From NCBI RefSeq assembly GCF_009759685.1, contig NZ_CP046654.1:744001-808000 (forward strand): DNA of 64,000 bases, read 5' to 3'. Shown one piece after another: positions 1-7,849 of the stretch. How positions within the stretch are numbered: the first letter of the stretch is position 1; each line of letters begins with the position of its first letter. The notes beneath the pieces are model-generated. The model was given only the letters and a program-made list of their open reading frames with translations, did no database searches and was not told where the DNA came from. The position numbers and the translations under genes are program-made. Source of the DNA: Acinetobacter baumannii (GTDB taxonomy: Bacteria; Pseudomonadota; Gammaproteobacteria; Pseudomonadales; Moraxellaceae).

Positions 1-347
1 ACACTGATTTGAACTTCATTAAAGATGCAACTTTAGATGCTGCAACTGAAATCGAAGCAATCACTCAGTTTATTATTGAGCAAGCTGCAGAGAACGTAGA
101 GTTCCCAAACTCTGCTGCTGTTGATTACTTACATGCAGTGGGTCTACTCAGCTTCTCTTATATGTTTGCAAAAATTGCTGCCGCTGCTAAAGACAAGTCT
201 GGTGATTTCTACCAAAACAAACTTGCATTGGCTCAATACTTTGTTGAACGTATCTTGCCAGATATTGATGCACGTATTGCTAAAATCAAAGCTGGTTCAG
301 ACTTAATTATGGGCTTTAGTGAAGATTACTTTACAAACCAAGCGTAA
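1..347 (+). CDS. Acyl-CoA dehydrogenase, C-terminal end (partial)
   Basis: The reading frame is open at the window edge and runs to a TAA at 345-347, so only about the last 114 residues are visible. They form an all-helical domain ending in GFSEDYFTNQA. It resembles the C-terminal extension of the large (about 600 residue) acyl-CoA dehydrogenases common in Acinetobacter, which oxidise acyl-CoA to enoyl-CoA with FAD in beta-oxidation. The FAD and active-site regions lie outside the window, so substrate class cannot be judged. A strong terminator follows at once. The family call comes from recognition of the tail only. Confidence 0.7.
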   Translation, partial: TDLNFIKDATLDAATEIEAITQFIIEQAAENVEFPNSAAVDYLHAVGLLSFSYMFAKIAAAAKDKSGDFYQNKLALAQYFVERILPDIDARIAKIKAGSDLIMGFSEDYFTNQA

Positions 348-360
348 TTAAATTTTTTAT

Positions 361-391
361 AAAAACGCCTGAATAATCAGGCGTTTTTTAT
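361..391 (+). terminator. Intrinsic terminator of the acyl-CoA dehydrogenase gene
   Basis: An ACGCCTGA stem closes on TCAGGCGT around a short ATAA loop and is followed by TTTTTTATTT. It sits 14 bases past the stop codon. A nearly identical hairpin lies at 2187-2219 after the GST gene. Confidence 0.9.
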
Positions 392-418
392 TTCTAATCA
401 TAAAAAGTAGAATAACTT

Positions 419-1315
419 TTAAGTTTTTAATTTCTCAACCAAGAAGTCAGCAGTAATATTGACACTGGGTAAAAGCCCTCGTCTTGTTAGCATCAATAAA
501 CTTGTCGTTACGCTACCAGCAGACCATTCTGGCAAAACATGAATTAAGCTACCCTCAGATAGTTCATTCATACAAAAAGTTTCAGGTAAAAGCGTAATCC
601 CCAATCCCCTTTTTGCAGCCCCCTTTAAAATCTCCGACTCATTTGCTACAAAGCGGATGTTTGGACGTACTATCTCTTTCTGACCATTTATATTTTGAAA
701 ATGCCATGGATTCATTTGCAATTCAGGCCATATACCTTCGTGTTTGAGTAAATCTTCTGGTGTATGTATAGGAGACGATTTCATTAAGTAGGCAGGCGCT
801 GCAACAGCGATGATTTTATCATTTTTAAGTACACGTTGAATTAACCCAGAATCCGGCAAGGGTTGAAAATGACTACGGATCACGATATCAAAGTTTTCAC
901 TCATGACATCAACGTAACGATCAGTTACCTCTACTTGCAATAACAACTTAGGATAACGTTCTGCAAGTTCAGGCAAACAATCAGATAAAAGATACTGGGC
1001 AATGGGTACAGAAGCACTGAGCCTGACTACACCACTTGGCTCTTGTTGTTGTATTAATAAATTTTCTTCTGCATAACGAAACTCATCTACTGCATTTTTG
1101 GCATGTTGATAAAACAGTTTACCTGCTTCGCTTAAGACAAAACTACGTGAACTACGATGAATTAAGGTTAAGCCTAGCTTTTTTTCTAATATTGCAACAC
1201 GCTTACTGATTGTTGATTTAGGTAAATTAAGCCGTTTAGCTGCTGCGGAAAATCCCTGATGCTCTACAGCAACAACAAAGAGATAAACATCATTCAAGTT
1301 TTGTCTAAGTAGCAT
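419..1315 (-). CDS. LysR family transcriptional regulator
   Basis: A 298-residue protein of normal LysR length. The N-terminal winged helix-turn-helix is at about residues 18-60 (AAAKRLNLPKSTISKRVAIL, then EKKLGLTLIHR), followed by a linker helix and a substrate-binding domain at about 90-295. It is closest in style to the CrgA/DsdC-like group that has a short HTH and an 'S-A-S-V-P' first strand. It is divergent from the GST gene at 1421 with a 105-base shared control region, the usual arrangement for a LysR regulator and its target. The inducer is unknown. The start is the first in-frame ATG. Confidence 0.93.
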   Translation of the reverse strand: MLLRQNLNDVYLFVVAVEHQGFSAAAKRLNLPKSTISKRVAILEKKLGLTLIHRSSRSFVLSEAGKLFYQHAKNAVDEFRYAEENLLIQQQEPSGVVRLSASVPIAQYLLSDCLPELAERYPKLLLQVEVTDRYVDVMSENFDIVIRSHFQPLPDSGLIQRVLKNDKIIAVAAPAYLMKSSPIHTPEDLLKHEGIWPELQMNPWHFQNINGQKEIVRPNIRFVANESEILKGAAKRGLGITLLPETFCMNELSEGSLIHVLPEWSAGSVTTSLLMLTRRGLLPSVNITADFLVEKLKT

Positions 1316-1335
1316 TCTTCAATGTCCATATATGT

Positions 1336-1348
1336 AGACAATAAGTCT
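1336..1348. promoter_or_regulatory. Possible LysR operator dyad
   Basis: AGAC-AATAA-GTCT is an interrupted palindrome 21 bases upstream of the LysR start codon and inside the region shared with the divergent GST gene. LysR proteins usually bind such dyads at autoregulated divergent promoters. The spacing is not the textbook T-N11-A, so this is suggestive only. Confidence 0.35.
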
Positions 1349-1420
1349 CATAATACCTGACTACTAGAAACTTTTCTGGCGACTTAAGATGATTTTACAC
1401 ATCACAAAAGAGTAATCATC

Positions 1421-2131
1421 ATGTCTACTTTCACTTTATTTTATGGCGTCCCATCTGGCTGTTCATTTGGTTCTATTGTTGCCTTAGAATGGTCAGGTTT
1501 ACCTTATCAGCTCTGTAGAATTGAGATGCCGGCTCAGTGTAATACCGAGGAATACCGCCAAATTAATCCAGTCGGCGAAACACCCGCACTGCTCTACGAT
1601 AATGGTAAAGTTTTAACGGAAAGCATGGCTATCTTGAACCATATCATGGCAAAAAGCCTGAATGCGGCTTTTCATTATGAGCAAGGAACAGAACAATTTA
1701 ATCTCTTTAATCAGAAACTAGCTTTTTTGAATACGACTTTATTTAATGCATTTAGCCCACTCTGGTATAGCCTTGAACACTCTTCATCAGAAGGTAATAA
1801 ACAAGCATTACGTGAATATGGAGCAGTCCAAGTTAAAAAAGCATTTACCGCTTTAGAAAATAGCCTGACAAATCAAACTTGGCTAATGGGCGATCAATTA
1901 TCTTTTGTAGACGGATACTACGCAGGTATCGCACGGTGGTTGAAATATCATAATGTTATTGATATTGATCAATTTCCAAACTGCAAACGACTTTATGAAC
2001 AATTACAAAATGAGGCGGCTGTGAAATTTGCGCATGCGATTGAACAAGAACAGCCCACAAAGAGTATAGGTAAATTTTTAGGCCATATTGCATTTGAAGA
2101 TGCCATTCAGCAATATGAAAATTTGGAATAG
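1421..2131 (+). CDS. Glutathione S-transferase family protein
   Basis: A 236-residue cytosolic protein with a GST layout. The N-terminal thioredoxin-like half (about 1-80) contains the cis-Pro segment NPVGETPALLYDNGK and the ES pair in LTESMAILNHI that binds glutathione in this fold. The C-terminal all-helical half (about 90-210) includes the N-capping-like GDQLSFVDGYYAG. It probably conjugates or reduces an electrophile with glutathione; the substrate is unknown. It is divergent from the LysR gene, which is its likely regulator, and is followed by its own terminator. A clear ATG lies 5 bases after a weak AAGAGTAATCATC ribosome site. Confidence 0.88.
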   Translation: MSTFTLFYGVPSGCSFGSIVALEWSGLPYQLCRIEMPAQCNTEEYRQINPVGETPALLYDNGKVLTESMAILNHIMAKSLNAAFHYEQGTEQFNLFNQKLAFLNTTLFNAFSPLWYSLEHSSSEGNKQALREYGAVQVKKAFTALENSLTNQTWLMGDQLSFVDGYYAGIARWLKYHNVIDIDQFPNCKRLYEQLQNEAAVKFAHAIEQEQPTKSIGKFLGHIAFEDAIQQYENLE

Positions 2132-2186
2132 CCATCGCTTTGATAGTGGATATCGTCTTATTATTTGAATTGAACTAAATTTCAAT

Positions 2187-2219
2187 AAAAACGCCTGAAT
2201 AATCAGGCGCTTTTTATTT
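2187..2219 (+). terminator. Intrinsic terminator of the GST gene
   Basis: The hairpin core CGCCTGA-ATAA-TCAGGCG is followed by CTTTTTATTTT. It shares a 25-base identical run with the terminator at 361-391, differing at the base after the stem. Confidence 0.88.
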
Positions 2220-2291
2220 TGTATTTACTATTTCCATTGGCACAAAATTTGTTTAATTTCTAAACATTCTCATATTAAAAAAGATTTTACT

Positions 2292-2774
2292 ATGCCTGAT
2301 CCCAAAAAGTTTGAAAGAACCCTTGATCGGTTTGGACATTATGCTGTTGAGGCTTTTCATTATTTAGCCTTATTTATCATAGGCTGTATGATTGCTTGGT
2401 CTGCTGCTCATACCGTTTTTGAAATTCTGACCGTCAAAAAATATGCATCAATCGATGACATCTTATTGTTATTTATTTACCTAGAACTTGGGGCAATGGT
2501 TGGAATTTACTTTAAAACTAATCATATGCCTGTACGTTTTCTTATTTATGTCGCCATTACAGCCCTAACACGTTTACTGATTTCTGATATCCAACATGAT
2601 CATAAAGCCGACCTTGATCAAGTCATTATTACAGGCTCAATTCTTATTTTAGCTCTCTCTATTTTAGTTGTCCGTTTTGCTTCTTGGCACTACCCATCTG
2701 TTATGAAAGAAAAACATTCAAAAACACCTACTTCGTTAAAAACACCCCAACCGCAAGATGACGAGTTGGCATAA
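2292..2774 (+). CDS. psiE: Phosphate-starvation-inducible PsiE family membrane protein
   Basis: A 160-residue protein with four predicted membrane helices (about 19-42, 58-75, 81-98 and 108-128). It has the PsiE pattern: the conserved acidic LLFIYLELGAMVGIYFK and HMPVRFLIYVAITALTR segments. PsiE was named for induction under phosphate starvation in E. coli; its biochemical role is not known. The charged C-terminal tail (after 137) has no recognisable motif. It stands alone between the GST terminator and its own bidirectional terminator. No Pho box was recognised upstream. Confidence 0.88.
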   Translation: MPDPKKFERTLDRFGHYAVEAFHYLALFIIGCMIAWSAAHTVFEILTVKKYASIDDILLLFIYLELGAMVGIYFKTNHMPVRFLIYVAITALTRLLISDIQHDHKADLDQVIITGSILILALSILVVRFASWHYPSVMKEKHSKTPTSLKTPQPQDDELA

Positions 2775-2807
2775 AAAAATGGCCCCAAGCGGGCCATTTT
2801 TTATTTT
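2775..2807. terminator. Bidirectional intrinsic terminator between psiE and the RcnB-like gene
   Basis: AAAAAATGGCCC / GGGCCATTTTTT with a short CAAGC loop has A-runs on the left and T-runs on the right, so it can stop both converging genes. Confidence 0.92.
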
Positions 2808-2811
2808 ACAT

Positions 2812-3195
2812 TTAACGAACTCGATAAATGTGATGTTTCGAGTCAACCAATAAGTATTGGTTAGGAGTCTTCACCCAGTGGTATCCACGTGGTGGTGCAT
2901 ATAAGCGATGTGCACGCCAGTCTGAGACATAATAACGGCTATTACGGTATTCCACAGGAATACGATCACCGCGCTTAAAGGCTACATATCGGCCATAATG
3001 GTTGCCACGCTCAGAATGTGACCAAACAGGAGCTCTATGATCATTGCGGTGGTCATAACGATAATCATGACGCTGTTCATAGCGATTATGGTCTTTACCG
3101 TGATAGTTATCCCAACGATGATTTGAATCGGCCATCGCAGTTGCCGACATACCCAACATTAATGTTGAAAGTACGAGAACAATAGGCTTTTTCAT
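2812..3195 (-). CDS. RcnB family periplasmic protein
   Basis: A 127-residue protein with a clear signal peptide (MKKPIVLVLSTLMLGMSATA, cleavage probably after AMA-DS). A His/Arg/Asp/Tyr-rich stretch follows at about 25-60 (repeats of YDHRND type). The C-terminal RcnB-like module has GDRIPVEYRNSRYYVSDW, the APPRGYHW motif and a terminal VDSKHHIYRV. RcnB in E. coli is a periplasmic protein needed for nickel and cobalt homeostasis. The His-rich stretch fits metal contact, but binding here is inference. It is a single gene with a good AGGAATACTCTCC-like upstream region. Confidence 0.85.
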   Translation of the reverse strand: MKKPIVLVLSTLMLGMSATAMADSNHRWDNYHGKDHNRYEQRHDYRYDHRNDHRAPVWSHSERGNHYGRYVAFKRGDRIPVEYRNSRYYVSDWRAHRLYAPPRGYHWVKTPNQYLLVDSKHHIYRVR

Positions 3196-3255
3196 GGAGA
3201 GTATTCCTTTTTATCTTGATCTGAAGCTAGATTAAGAGAGAGTCAAGGAGAAACC

Positions 3256-3336
3256 ATGAATAAAATGGCTTTGATTGATATTGTTTGTAATGACTATAAA
3301 GAAAATATGAAGAATCTGTATCTGTGCTACCATTAG
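3256..3336 (+). CDS. Candidate 26-residue small protein with strong ribosome site
   Basis: AAGGAG lies 5 bases before an ATG that opens 26 codons (start MNKMALIDIVCNDY, end YLCYH). It fills most of the gap between the RcnB-like gene and the gene at 3362. The ribosome site is better than that of many annotated neighbours. There is no signal peptide and no recognised family. It may be a leader peptide for the downstream gene, whose start is 25 bases past the stop, or chance. Confidence 0.3.
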   Translation: MNKMALIDIVCNDYKENMKNLYLCYH

Positions 3337-3361
3337 CATTTTTCAAGCTAGGTCAATTGCT

Positions 3362-3808
3362 GTGTCTGAAATCAGTTTTGAACGTCTTCATCAATTTTTC
3401 TGCAAAGTTCCAAGTGTACAAGAAGCCCGTATCATGGCTCATGGAGCAGATGGCGAACACGCTTGGTGGTTTAAGTTCAGTATTGATGTAGAACACCCTC
3501 TCGCATGGCAAACCGTTCAAGAACTAGGGCATGTTTTAAATTACCTGTCGACGAATGAGCGTTTACCTACTTTATTCTTTCCTGTGTCTCCACCACCTTA
3601 CATGAATGGTGAAGCAAAAGATTTTTTATCATGGGTTATTCAGTGTAATCACCCTGAGTTTTCTCCAGATGTGGTTTGTGATTGGCTTGAAGCGCGTTTG
3701 CCGAATCCTGTAGATGATGAGTCGCAGTGGAAAATTAAGACGGATTTGAGTGAAATAGAGAAGTTAGATGATAAAGCGTTGGATCAGTTGATTCCGCCAG
3801 CGCCTTAA
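3362..3808 (+). CDS. Conserved hypothetical cytosolic protein
   Basis: A 148-residue soluble protein starting at GTG. It is rich in Trp and Pro (AWWFKFSIDVEHPLAW, LFFPVSPPPYMNGE) and acidic at the C-terminus (about 115-145). No signal peptide, membrane helix or known catalytic motif is visible. I recognise it only as a type of small protein seen in Acinetobacter genomes and assign no function. The codon use looks like neighbouring genes and there is no operon partner. A repeat-rich noncoding stretch follows. Confidence 0.75.
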   Translation: MSEISFERLHQFFCKVPSVQEARIMAHGADGEHAWWFKFSIDVEHPLAWQTVQELGHVLNYLSTNERLPTLFFPVSPPPYMNGEAKDFLSWVIQCNHPEFSPDVVCDWLEARLPNPVDDESQWKIKTDLSEIEKLDDKALDQLIPPAP

Positions 3809-3836
3809 AATATTCAAAGTTTTATTTTCTATTTTT

Positions 3837-4080
3837 AATTAGCACGACGGGGTCTTACCGCTTTAATTTCTATTTGTAGTAGCTAATTCGTTACTTTGGT
3901 TTCGCCCAAAGTAACCAAAAGCATTTGTCATCCACAAAACCTGAGGTACGGATAGCAAAGATTAATAATCTTTGCCGTACCGCAAGGCGAAAGCTATGCT
4001 TGAGTTTGAACTACGCACTTTGTTTGTCTTGCGCTCGAAGCAGACGATGTTTGCTTTCCCTCGCTCAGGTTGTGGATGAC
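3837..4080. repeat. Hairpin-rich intergenic repeat element
   Basis: The 312-base gap 3809-4120 has no convincing gene but dense symmetry. GTTACTTTGG-TTTCGC-CCAAAGTAAC is a perfect 10-bp hairpin at 3890-3915. GGTACG/CGTACC with inner GCAAAGATTA/TAATCTTTGC forms a long hairpin at 3945-3981. Imperfect 17-bp terminal inverted repeats (GTCATCCACAAAACCTGAG at 3927-3945 and CTCAGGTTGTGGATGAC at 4064-4080) bound a 154-bp unit. AATTAGC/GCTAATT (3837 and 3882) may enclose the first hairpin. It looks like a miniature or REP-type element, with no transposase inside. An open frame at 3925-4152 lies across it and is judged spurious. Confidence 0.65.
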
Positions 4081-4120
4081 TCTAGGCACAAGCCATTTTT
4101 GGAAAACTTCAAGATAGTGA

Positions 4121-5584
4121 TTAAAAAGTCGATAAACCTGACCATTCCATAAAACGATAAATCCAATACTTCACTTTAGACTCATCGGCATACTTCGCAT
4201 AGTCCACGCTCATCTGTCTACCTTGTAGGTTTGACCACGAAGTATTGAAGTAATTCTGAGCATCTTTAAAGACTTGATCTTGAACTTTGCCTACAACCAA
4301 CATATCCGTTTCAAGGTTATAATTTTTTAAATTACGGGCTGTAAAATTGGCAGATCCTACAATTAACACAGCTTGTTGAGCATTATATTTCAAGATCATT
4401 TTGCTATGGTTCTGCTCACCATGGGTATCACACCAACGAATTGGAATGCCAGCAGCATGTAACTCTGAAGCTACCTGACGGTTTGGGATACCATTCTTTT
4501 GTCTACCAAACGCATCTTTATTTGGATCGAGTAAAACACGAACAATAACGCCACGTTCTTGGGCACTTTTTAGAGCTTTAATAATCTTACGTTCAGATAA
4601 ATAGAACATACTTAAATCAAGATGTTCTTTAGGTTTAGCCGTATTAATTAATTTTAATACAGCTTCATAGATTGCCCCTTCAGTTAGCACTTGAACTTGA
4701 GGCTTGCTAACGTCTTTTTCAAAATCGCCTAATATAAGTGATGGTGAACTACTTCCTGACATTTGCGCAACAGCAGCTTCGGTTTGAAGTACATCAGCAG
4801 CTGTGGCTCCATTTACCACCAATGCCACATTAGAATGGCGCGAACTACCATCATGCGGATTGGCTGAAGTCACCAATGACTTCCAACCCGTATCGGTATC
4901 AACGACAACAGTTTTACGATGGTTTGCTTTAAAGTTAAATAAGTTCAAATAACTACGTAGCGTGATTTTTTCATCGCCAAATGGGTTGGGTAACCAGCCT
5001 TTCTCTGGATTATTGCCAATATTTTGGCAACAGATGTACCAAAACCCCGACCAGAATGGGTTAGAAGCACGTAAAGGTGCCAGATTCGTTTCGATGACAT
5101 CAACACCAGCTTGGCGTAATTGGCGGTAGTGTTCAGGGCTTAGACCACCATATACCGAATTAATCGGGTCGGTAATCATAACAACCTGAATTTGACGGTT
5201 TTGTCTTTTTTTACTAATTAGTGCATCAGTGAGCTCTTGCATCAATGGTCTTTGCTTTAGATTTGAATCGCCTACTTCTGAATTAAATAAGAACATATCC
5301 ACCACAATTGTGGTTTTTGCCTCATCAATCATTTTCAAGATTTCATCAAAGATGTGCTGATCAACCTGTTGTTGCCCATTCGCATCAATATACGTTTTAT
5401 CGGCTAAAAATTTAACATCAGCATGTCTGAGCTTGCCACTAAAGTTAATTCCTTGCGGCAATGGTTTCACTGTGTGATAAATTGCCGATGCAAGATATGC
5501 AATAGCAACAACGCAAAGTATGACCGCCATATAACGACGTCCTGACCAATTTAACTTTTGATGAATTCGCTGAAAAATACGCAT
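4121..5584 (-). CDS. Phospholipase D-family protein, membrane anchored
   Basis: A 487-residue protein with one N-terminal membrane helix (about 18-37) and then two PLD-type domains facing the periplasm. The first HKD motif is HRKTVVVD (about residue 222) followed by SLVTSANPHDGSSRHSN. The second is HSKMILKY (about 394) followed by LIVGSANFTARN. The second motif has Tyr where HxKx4D expects Asp. PLD enzymes cut or transfer phosphodiester headgroups; cardiolipin synthases are the commonest bacterial members. It starts just inside the znuD terminator, so it must have its own promoter or depend on read-through. The exact substrate is unknown. Confidence 0.82.
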   Translation of the reverse strand: MRIFQRIHQKLNWSGRRYMAVILCVVAIAYLASAIYHTVKPLPQGINFSGKLRHADVKFLADKTYIDANGQQQVDQHIFDEILKMIDEAKTTIVVDMFLFNSEVGDSNLKQRPLMQELTDALISKKRQNRQIQVVMITDPINSVYGGLSPEHYRQLRQAGVDVIETNLAPLRASNPFWSGFWYICCQNIGNNPEKGWLPNPFGDEKITLRSYLNLFNFKANHRKTVVVDTDTGWKSLVTSANPHDGSSRHSNVALVVNGATAADVLQTEAAVAQMSGSSSPSLILGDFEKDVSKPQVQVLTEGAIYEAVLKLINTAKPKEHLDLSMFYLSERKIIKALKSAQERGVIVRVLLDPNKDAFGRQKNGIPNRQVASELHAAGIPIRWCDTHGEQNHSKMILKYNAQQAVLIVGSANFTARNLKNYNLETDMLVVGKVQDQVFKDAQNYFNTSWSNLQGRQMSVDYAKYADESKVKYWIYRFMEWSGLSTF

Positions 5585-5585
5585 A

Positions 5586-5625
5586 AAAAAGACCTAACTT
5601 GATAGTTTCAAATTAGGTCTTTTGG
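5586..5625 (-). terminator. Intrinsic terminator of znuD
   Basis: AAAGACCTAA and TTAGGTCTTT form a 10-bp stem around a 14-base loop. Read on the minus strand it ends in a T-run that overlaps the start of the downstream PLD-family gene. It would cut expression between znuD and that gene. Confidence 0.8.
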
Positions 5626-5659
5626 CTTGATTTTTCAAGTTTAGTTTCGTGTTGAAGCC

Positions 5660-7714
5660 TTAGAAACTAAAATCTACACCGACGGTAAAGTTACGTCCAA
5701 CTTGCGGGATATTTGATAAGAACGACGCATGTTGATAAACCGTGTCATCTAACAAGTTATTCGCTTTTAAATAAACGCGATAATCTGTTTTTGCACCATA
5801 TTGTCCAGAGTATGCTACCCCTAAATTGAGCATGTTGTAGCCTTCTGTTTCGGTTTCATAAGCCGCAATCTTATCTTGATTAAAGACATGATAGTACTCA
5901 GCAGAACCACTAAAACCGTCACCAAAATCTGCATCAACTTTAGTACCTAAACGCCCAGCCGGAATACGTGGAGCATTGCCCTCGGCATCAATCTTACCGC
6001 GCACGTAATCGCCAAAAGCACTGATCTTGTACATTGGGGTAATTTGATAACCAATTTCACCCTCTGCACCATAGAAGCGTGCTTTATCTTGAGTGTATTG
6101 AACTAAACGGAAGTCTTTATAACGGTCAAGGGTTTGCGCATAGATGTAGTCATCAAACCAGTTATGGTACACATGAAGATGATAATCAAGTTTGTCATTA
6201 TCAAAATGCAAACCTAACTCAACATTATTCGATTTTTCCTTACCGAGTTGATCATTTCCTAACTCATAAGTATTCGTCGCAAAATGTCCACCATTTGCAT
6301 ATAACTCTTGAGCTAAAGGCAAACGCTCTTGATGTGAAGCGACAAAAGAAAGTTTATAGTTCGGTGCAAACTCCCAATTCGCAGCACCTGCGTAAGAGAA
6401 TGCCGAACCATCAAAATCTTGTTTAGAATTATCGTCTACATCAATTTCTTGCTGATCTGCACGGGCAGAAAGCTCAAAATGTACGTCTTTCCATTGTTTA
6501 TGTTCTAAAGCAAATACGCTCCACTTTTTGGTAGTGGTTGGAGCCATGAATGCTTCTTCGCCAGTTAAATCTAATTTCTGTTGACCTAACTGTGCACCAA
6601 TTACCCCTTCCCAACTTGCAATAGGGTTATGTACTAACTCAATACGTCCATCATAACCTTTGTTTTGGAATCGGGTCGCAATTGTTCCCTCTTCAATTTC
6701 ATCATGCTGATAGTCAGTATAGCTTGCTTGCGCACGTAACTTTTGGAAGCCTGCAAATGGATCATTTAACTCGGTTTTAAAATCGTAACGCTCAGATTTT
6801 AAATCAATCCATGGGCCACCATGTTCATGTTCTTCATGCTCATGATCGTGACCTTCTTCACCCTCTTCATGGTCTCCACAATGCAAACTTAAACCATGAA
6901 TATGGCAAGTTTCATATTCATGGCTATGCCCCGGTAAGCCATACTGGTCTCTGCGGTTGCTATAAGAAACACCCGTATAACCACGGTCATAAATCCAAGA
7001 TAGACCAACATTAACCGAGTCACCCTGCGCAAAAGTATTGTCTACACGGCGCTCTTTTTCACCTTCATAAATATAATTGGGAGCAATATAATTATTCGCA
7101 TCACGAGTTAACCCCTCAACACGTAAAGCAACTTGGCTGCCTAGGCCAACAGTTACGCCAGCGCTCGCCAGTTTTTCATCACTTCCAGTGTTGTAACGTA
7201 AGCCAACTTGTCCTTCATAACCATTTTCAGGCATTTGTGTAGGGATCTTGTTATCAATAACGTTGACTAAACCACCAACAGTTCCCGCACCAAACAATAA
7301 AGTAGAGGGTCCACGAATCACTTCAACTTGTTTTGCGAGAACTGGATCTACTGTTACAGCATGATCAGGAGACAAAGTTGAGACATCCACATTTTCAGAT
7401 GAATTTTGAAGAACTTTAACACGTGGTCCATCTTGTCCACGGATGACTGGGCGACTCGAACCAGCCCCAAATTGATTCGCATAAATCCCCACCTCACTAT
7501 TGAGCGCATCCCCAATAGTGGCGGCCCCTTCCGTCAAATGCTTTTGGTCAACTACAGTATCTGCGACTGCAAAATCTTTTGAAGTTTGCTCAAGGGGGTG
7601 TGCCTTGATGCGGATAGTTTCTAACTTCTCAACATTTTCATTTTCTGCTGCAAATACAGGTATGGATATGACAGCCAAAATGGATAAGGTCAAAATATTT
7701 TTATAGAACAACAT
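5660..7714 (-). CDS. znuD: TonB-dependent outer-membrane zinc receptor ZnuD
   Basis: A 684-residue outer-membrane protein with a signal peptide (ISIPVFA-AENEN). The plug domain at about 45-160 contains RPVIRGQDGPRVKVLQN and VEVIRGPSTLLFGAGTVGG. A 22-strand barrel follows, ending in aromatic VGVDFSF as expected for barrel assembly. A loop at about 262-300 is rich in His, Glu, Asp and Cys (CHIHGLSLHCGDH then HDHEHEEHEHGG), the hallmark of ZnuD-type zinc piracy receptors. Import across the outer membrane needs TonB-ExbBD. A Zur-like palindrome lies 33 bases upstream, fitting induction at low zinc. Confidence 0.93.
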   Translation of the reverse strand: MLFYKNILTLSILAVISIPVFAAENENVEKLETIRIKAHPLEQTSKDFAVADTVVDQKHLTEGAATIGDALNSEVGIYANQFGAGSSRPVIRGQDGPRVKVLQNSSENVDVSTLSPDHAVTVDPVLAKQVEVIRGPSTLLFGAGTVGGLVNVIDNKIPTQMPENGYEGQVGLRYNTGSDEKLASAGVTVGLGSQVALRVEGLTRDANNYIAPNYIYEGEKERRVDNTFAQGDSVNVGLSWIYDRGYTGVSYSNRRDQYGLPGHSHEYETCHIHGLSLHCGDHEEGEEGHDHEHEEHEHGGPWIDLKSERYDFKTELNDPFAGFQKLRAQASYTDYQHDEIEEGTIATRFQNKGYDGRIELVHNPIASWEGVIGAQLGQQKLDLTGEEAFMAPTTTKKWSVFALEHKQWKDVHFELSARADQQEIDVDDNSKQDFDGSAFSYAGAANWEFAPNYKLSFVASHQERLPLAQELYANGGHFATNTYELGNDQLGKEKSNNVELGLHFDNDKLDYHLHVYHNWFDDYIYAQTLDRYKDFRLVQYTQDKARFYGAEGEIGYQITPMYKISAFGDYVRGKIDAEGNAPRIPAGRLGTKVDADFGDGFSGSAEYYHVFNQDKIAAYETETEGYNMLNLGVAYSGQYGAKTDYRVYLKANNLLDDTVYQHASFLSNIPQVGRNFTVGVDFSF

Positions 7715-7746
7715 GAGGTGAGTCTCTAATCGTACGCCTTTTGTTT

Positions 7747-7761
7747 TGTTATATTATAACA
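7747..7761. promoter_or_regulatory. Zur box upstream of znuD
   Basis: TGTTATATTATAACA is a perfect 15-bp palindrome, centred on T7754. It matches the gammaproteobacterial Zur operator core (TGTTATA-N-TATAACA) and sits between the divergent starts of znuD (7714) and the DUF4184 gene (7850). Zinc-loaded Zur would block znuD transcription. Confidence 0.85.
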
Positions 7762-7849
7762 TTTCAGTTGTTTTGCAATAAAAAACATTCGCTAATGACA
7801 TGTTTCGATAGACTCAACTTTTTGATGATGTGAGAAGCTTTCTTTTCTA

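Noticed and set aside
3925..4152. Open frame of 75 codons across the intergenic repeat
   Set aside because: It lies over hairpins and inverted ends, its sequence is biased by them and it overlaps the end of the PLD gene on the other strand. No ribosome site.
6811..7014. His-rich open frame antisense to znuD
   Set aside because: It is the mirror of the His/Glu codons of the ZnuD loop and has no ribosome site of its own.
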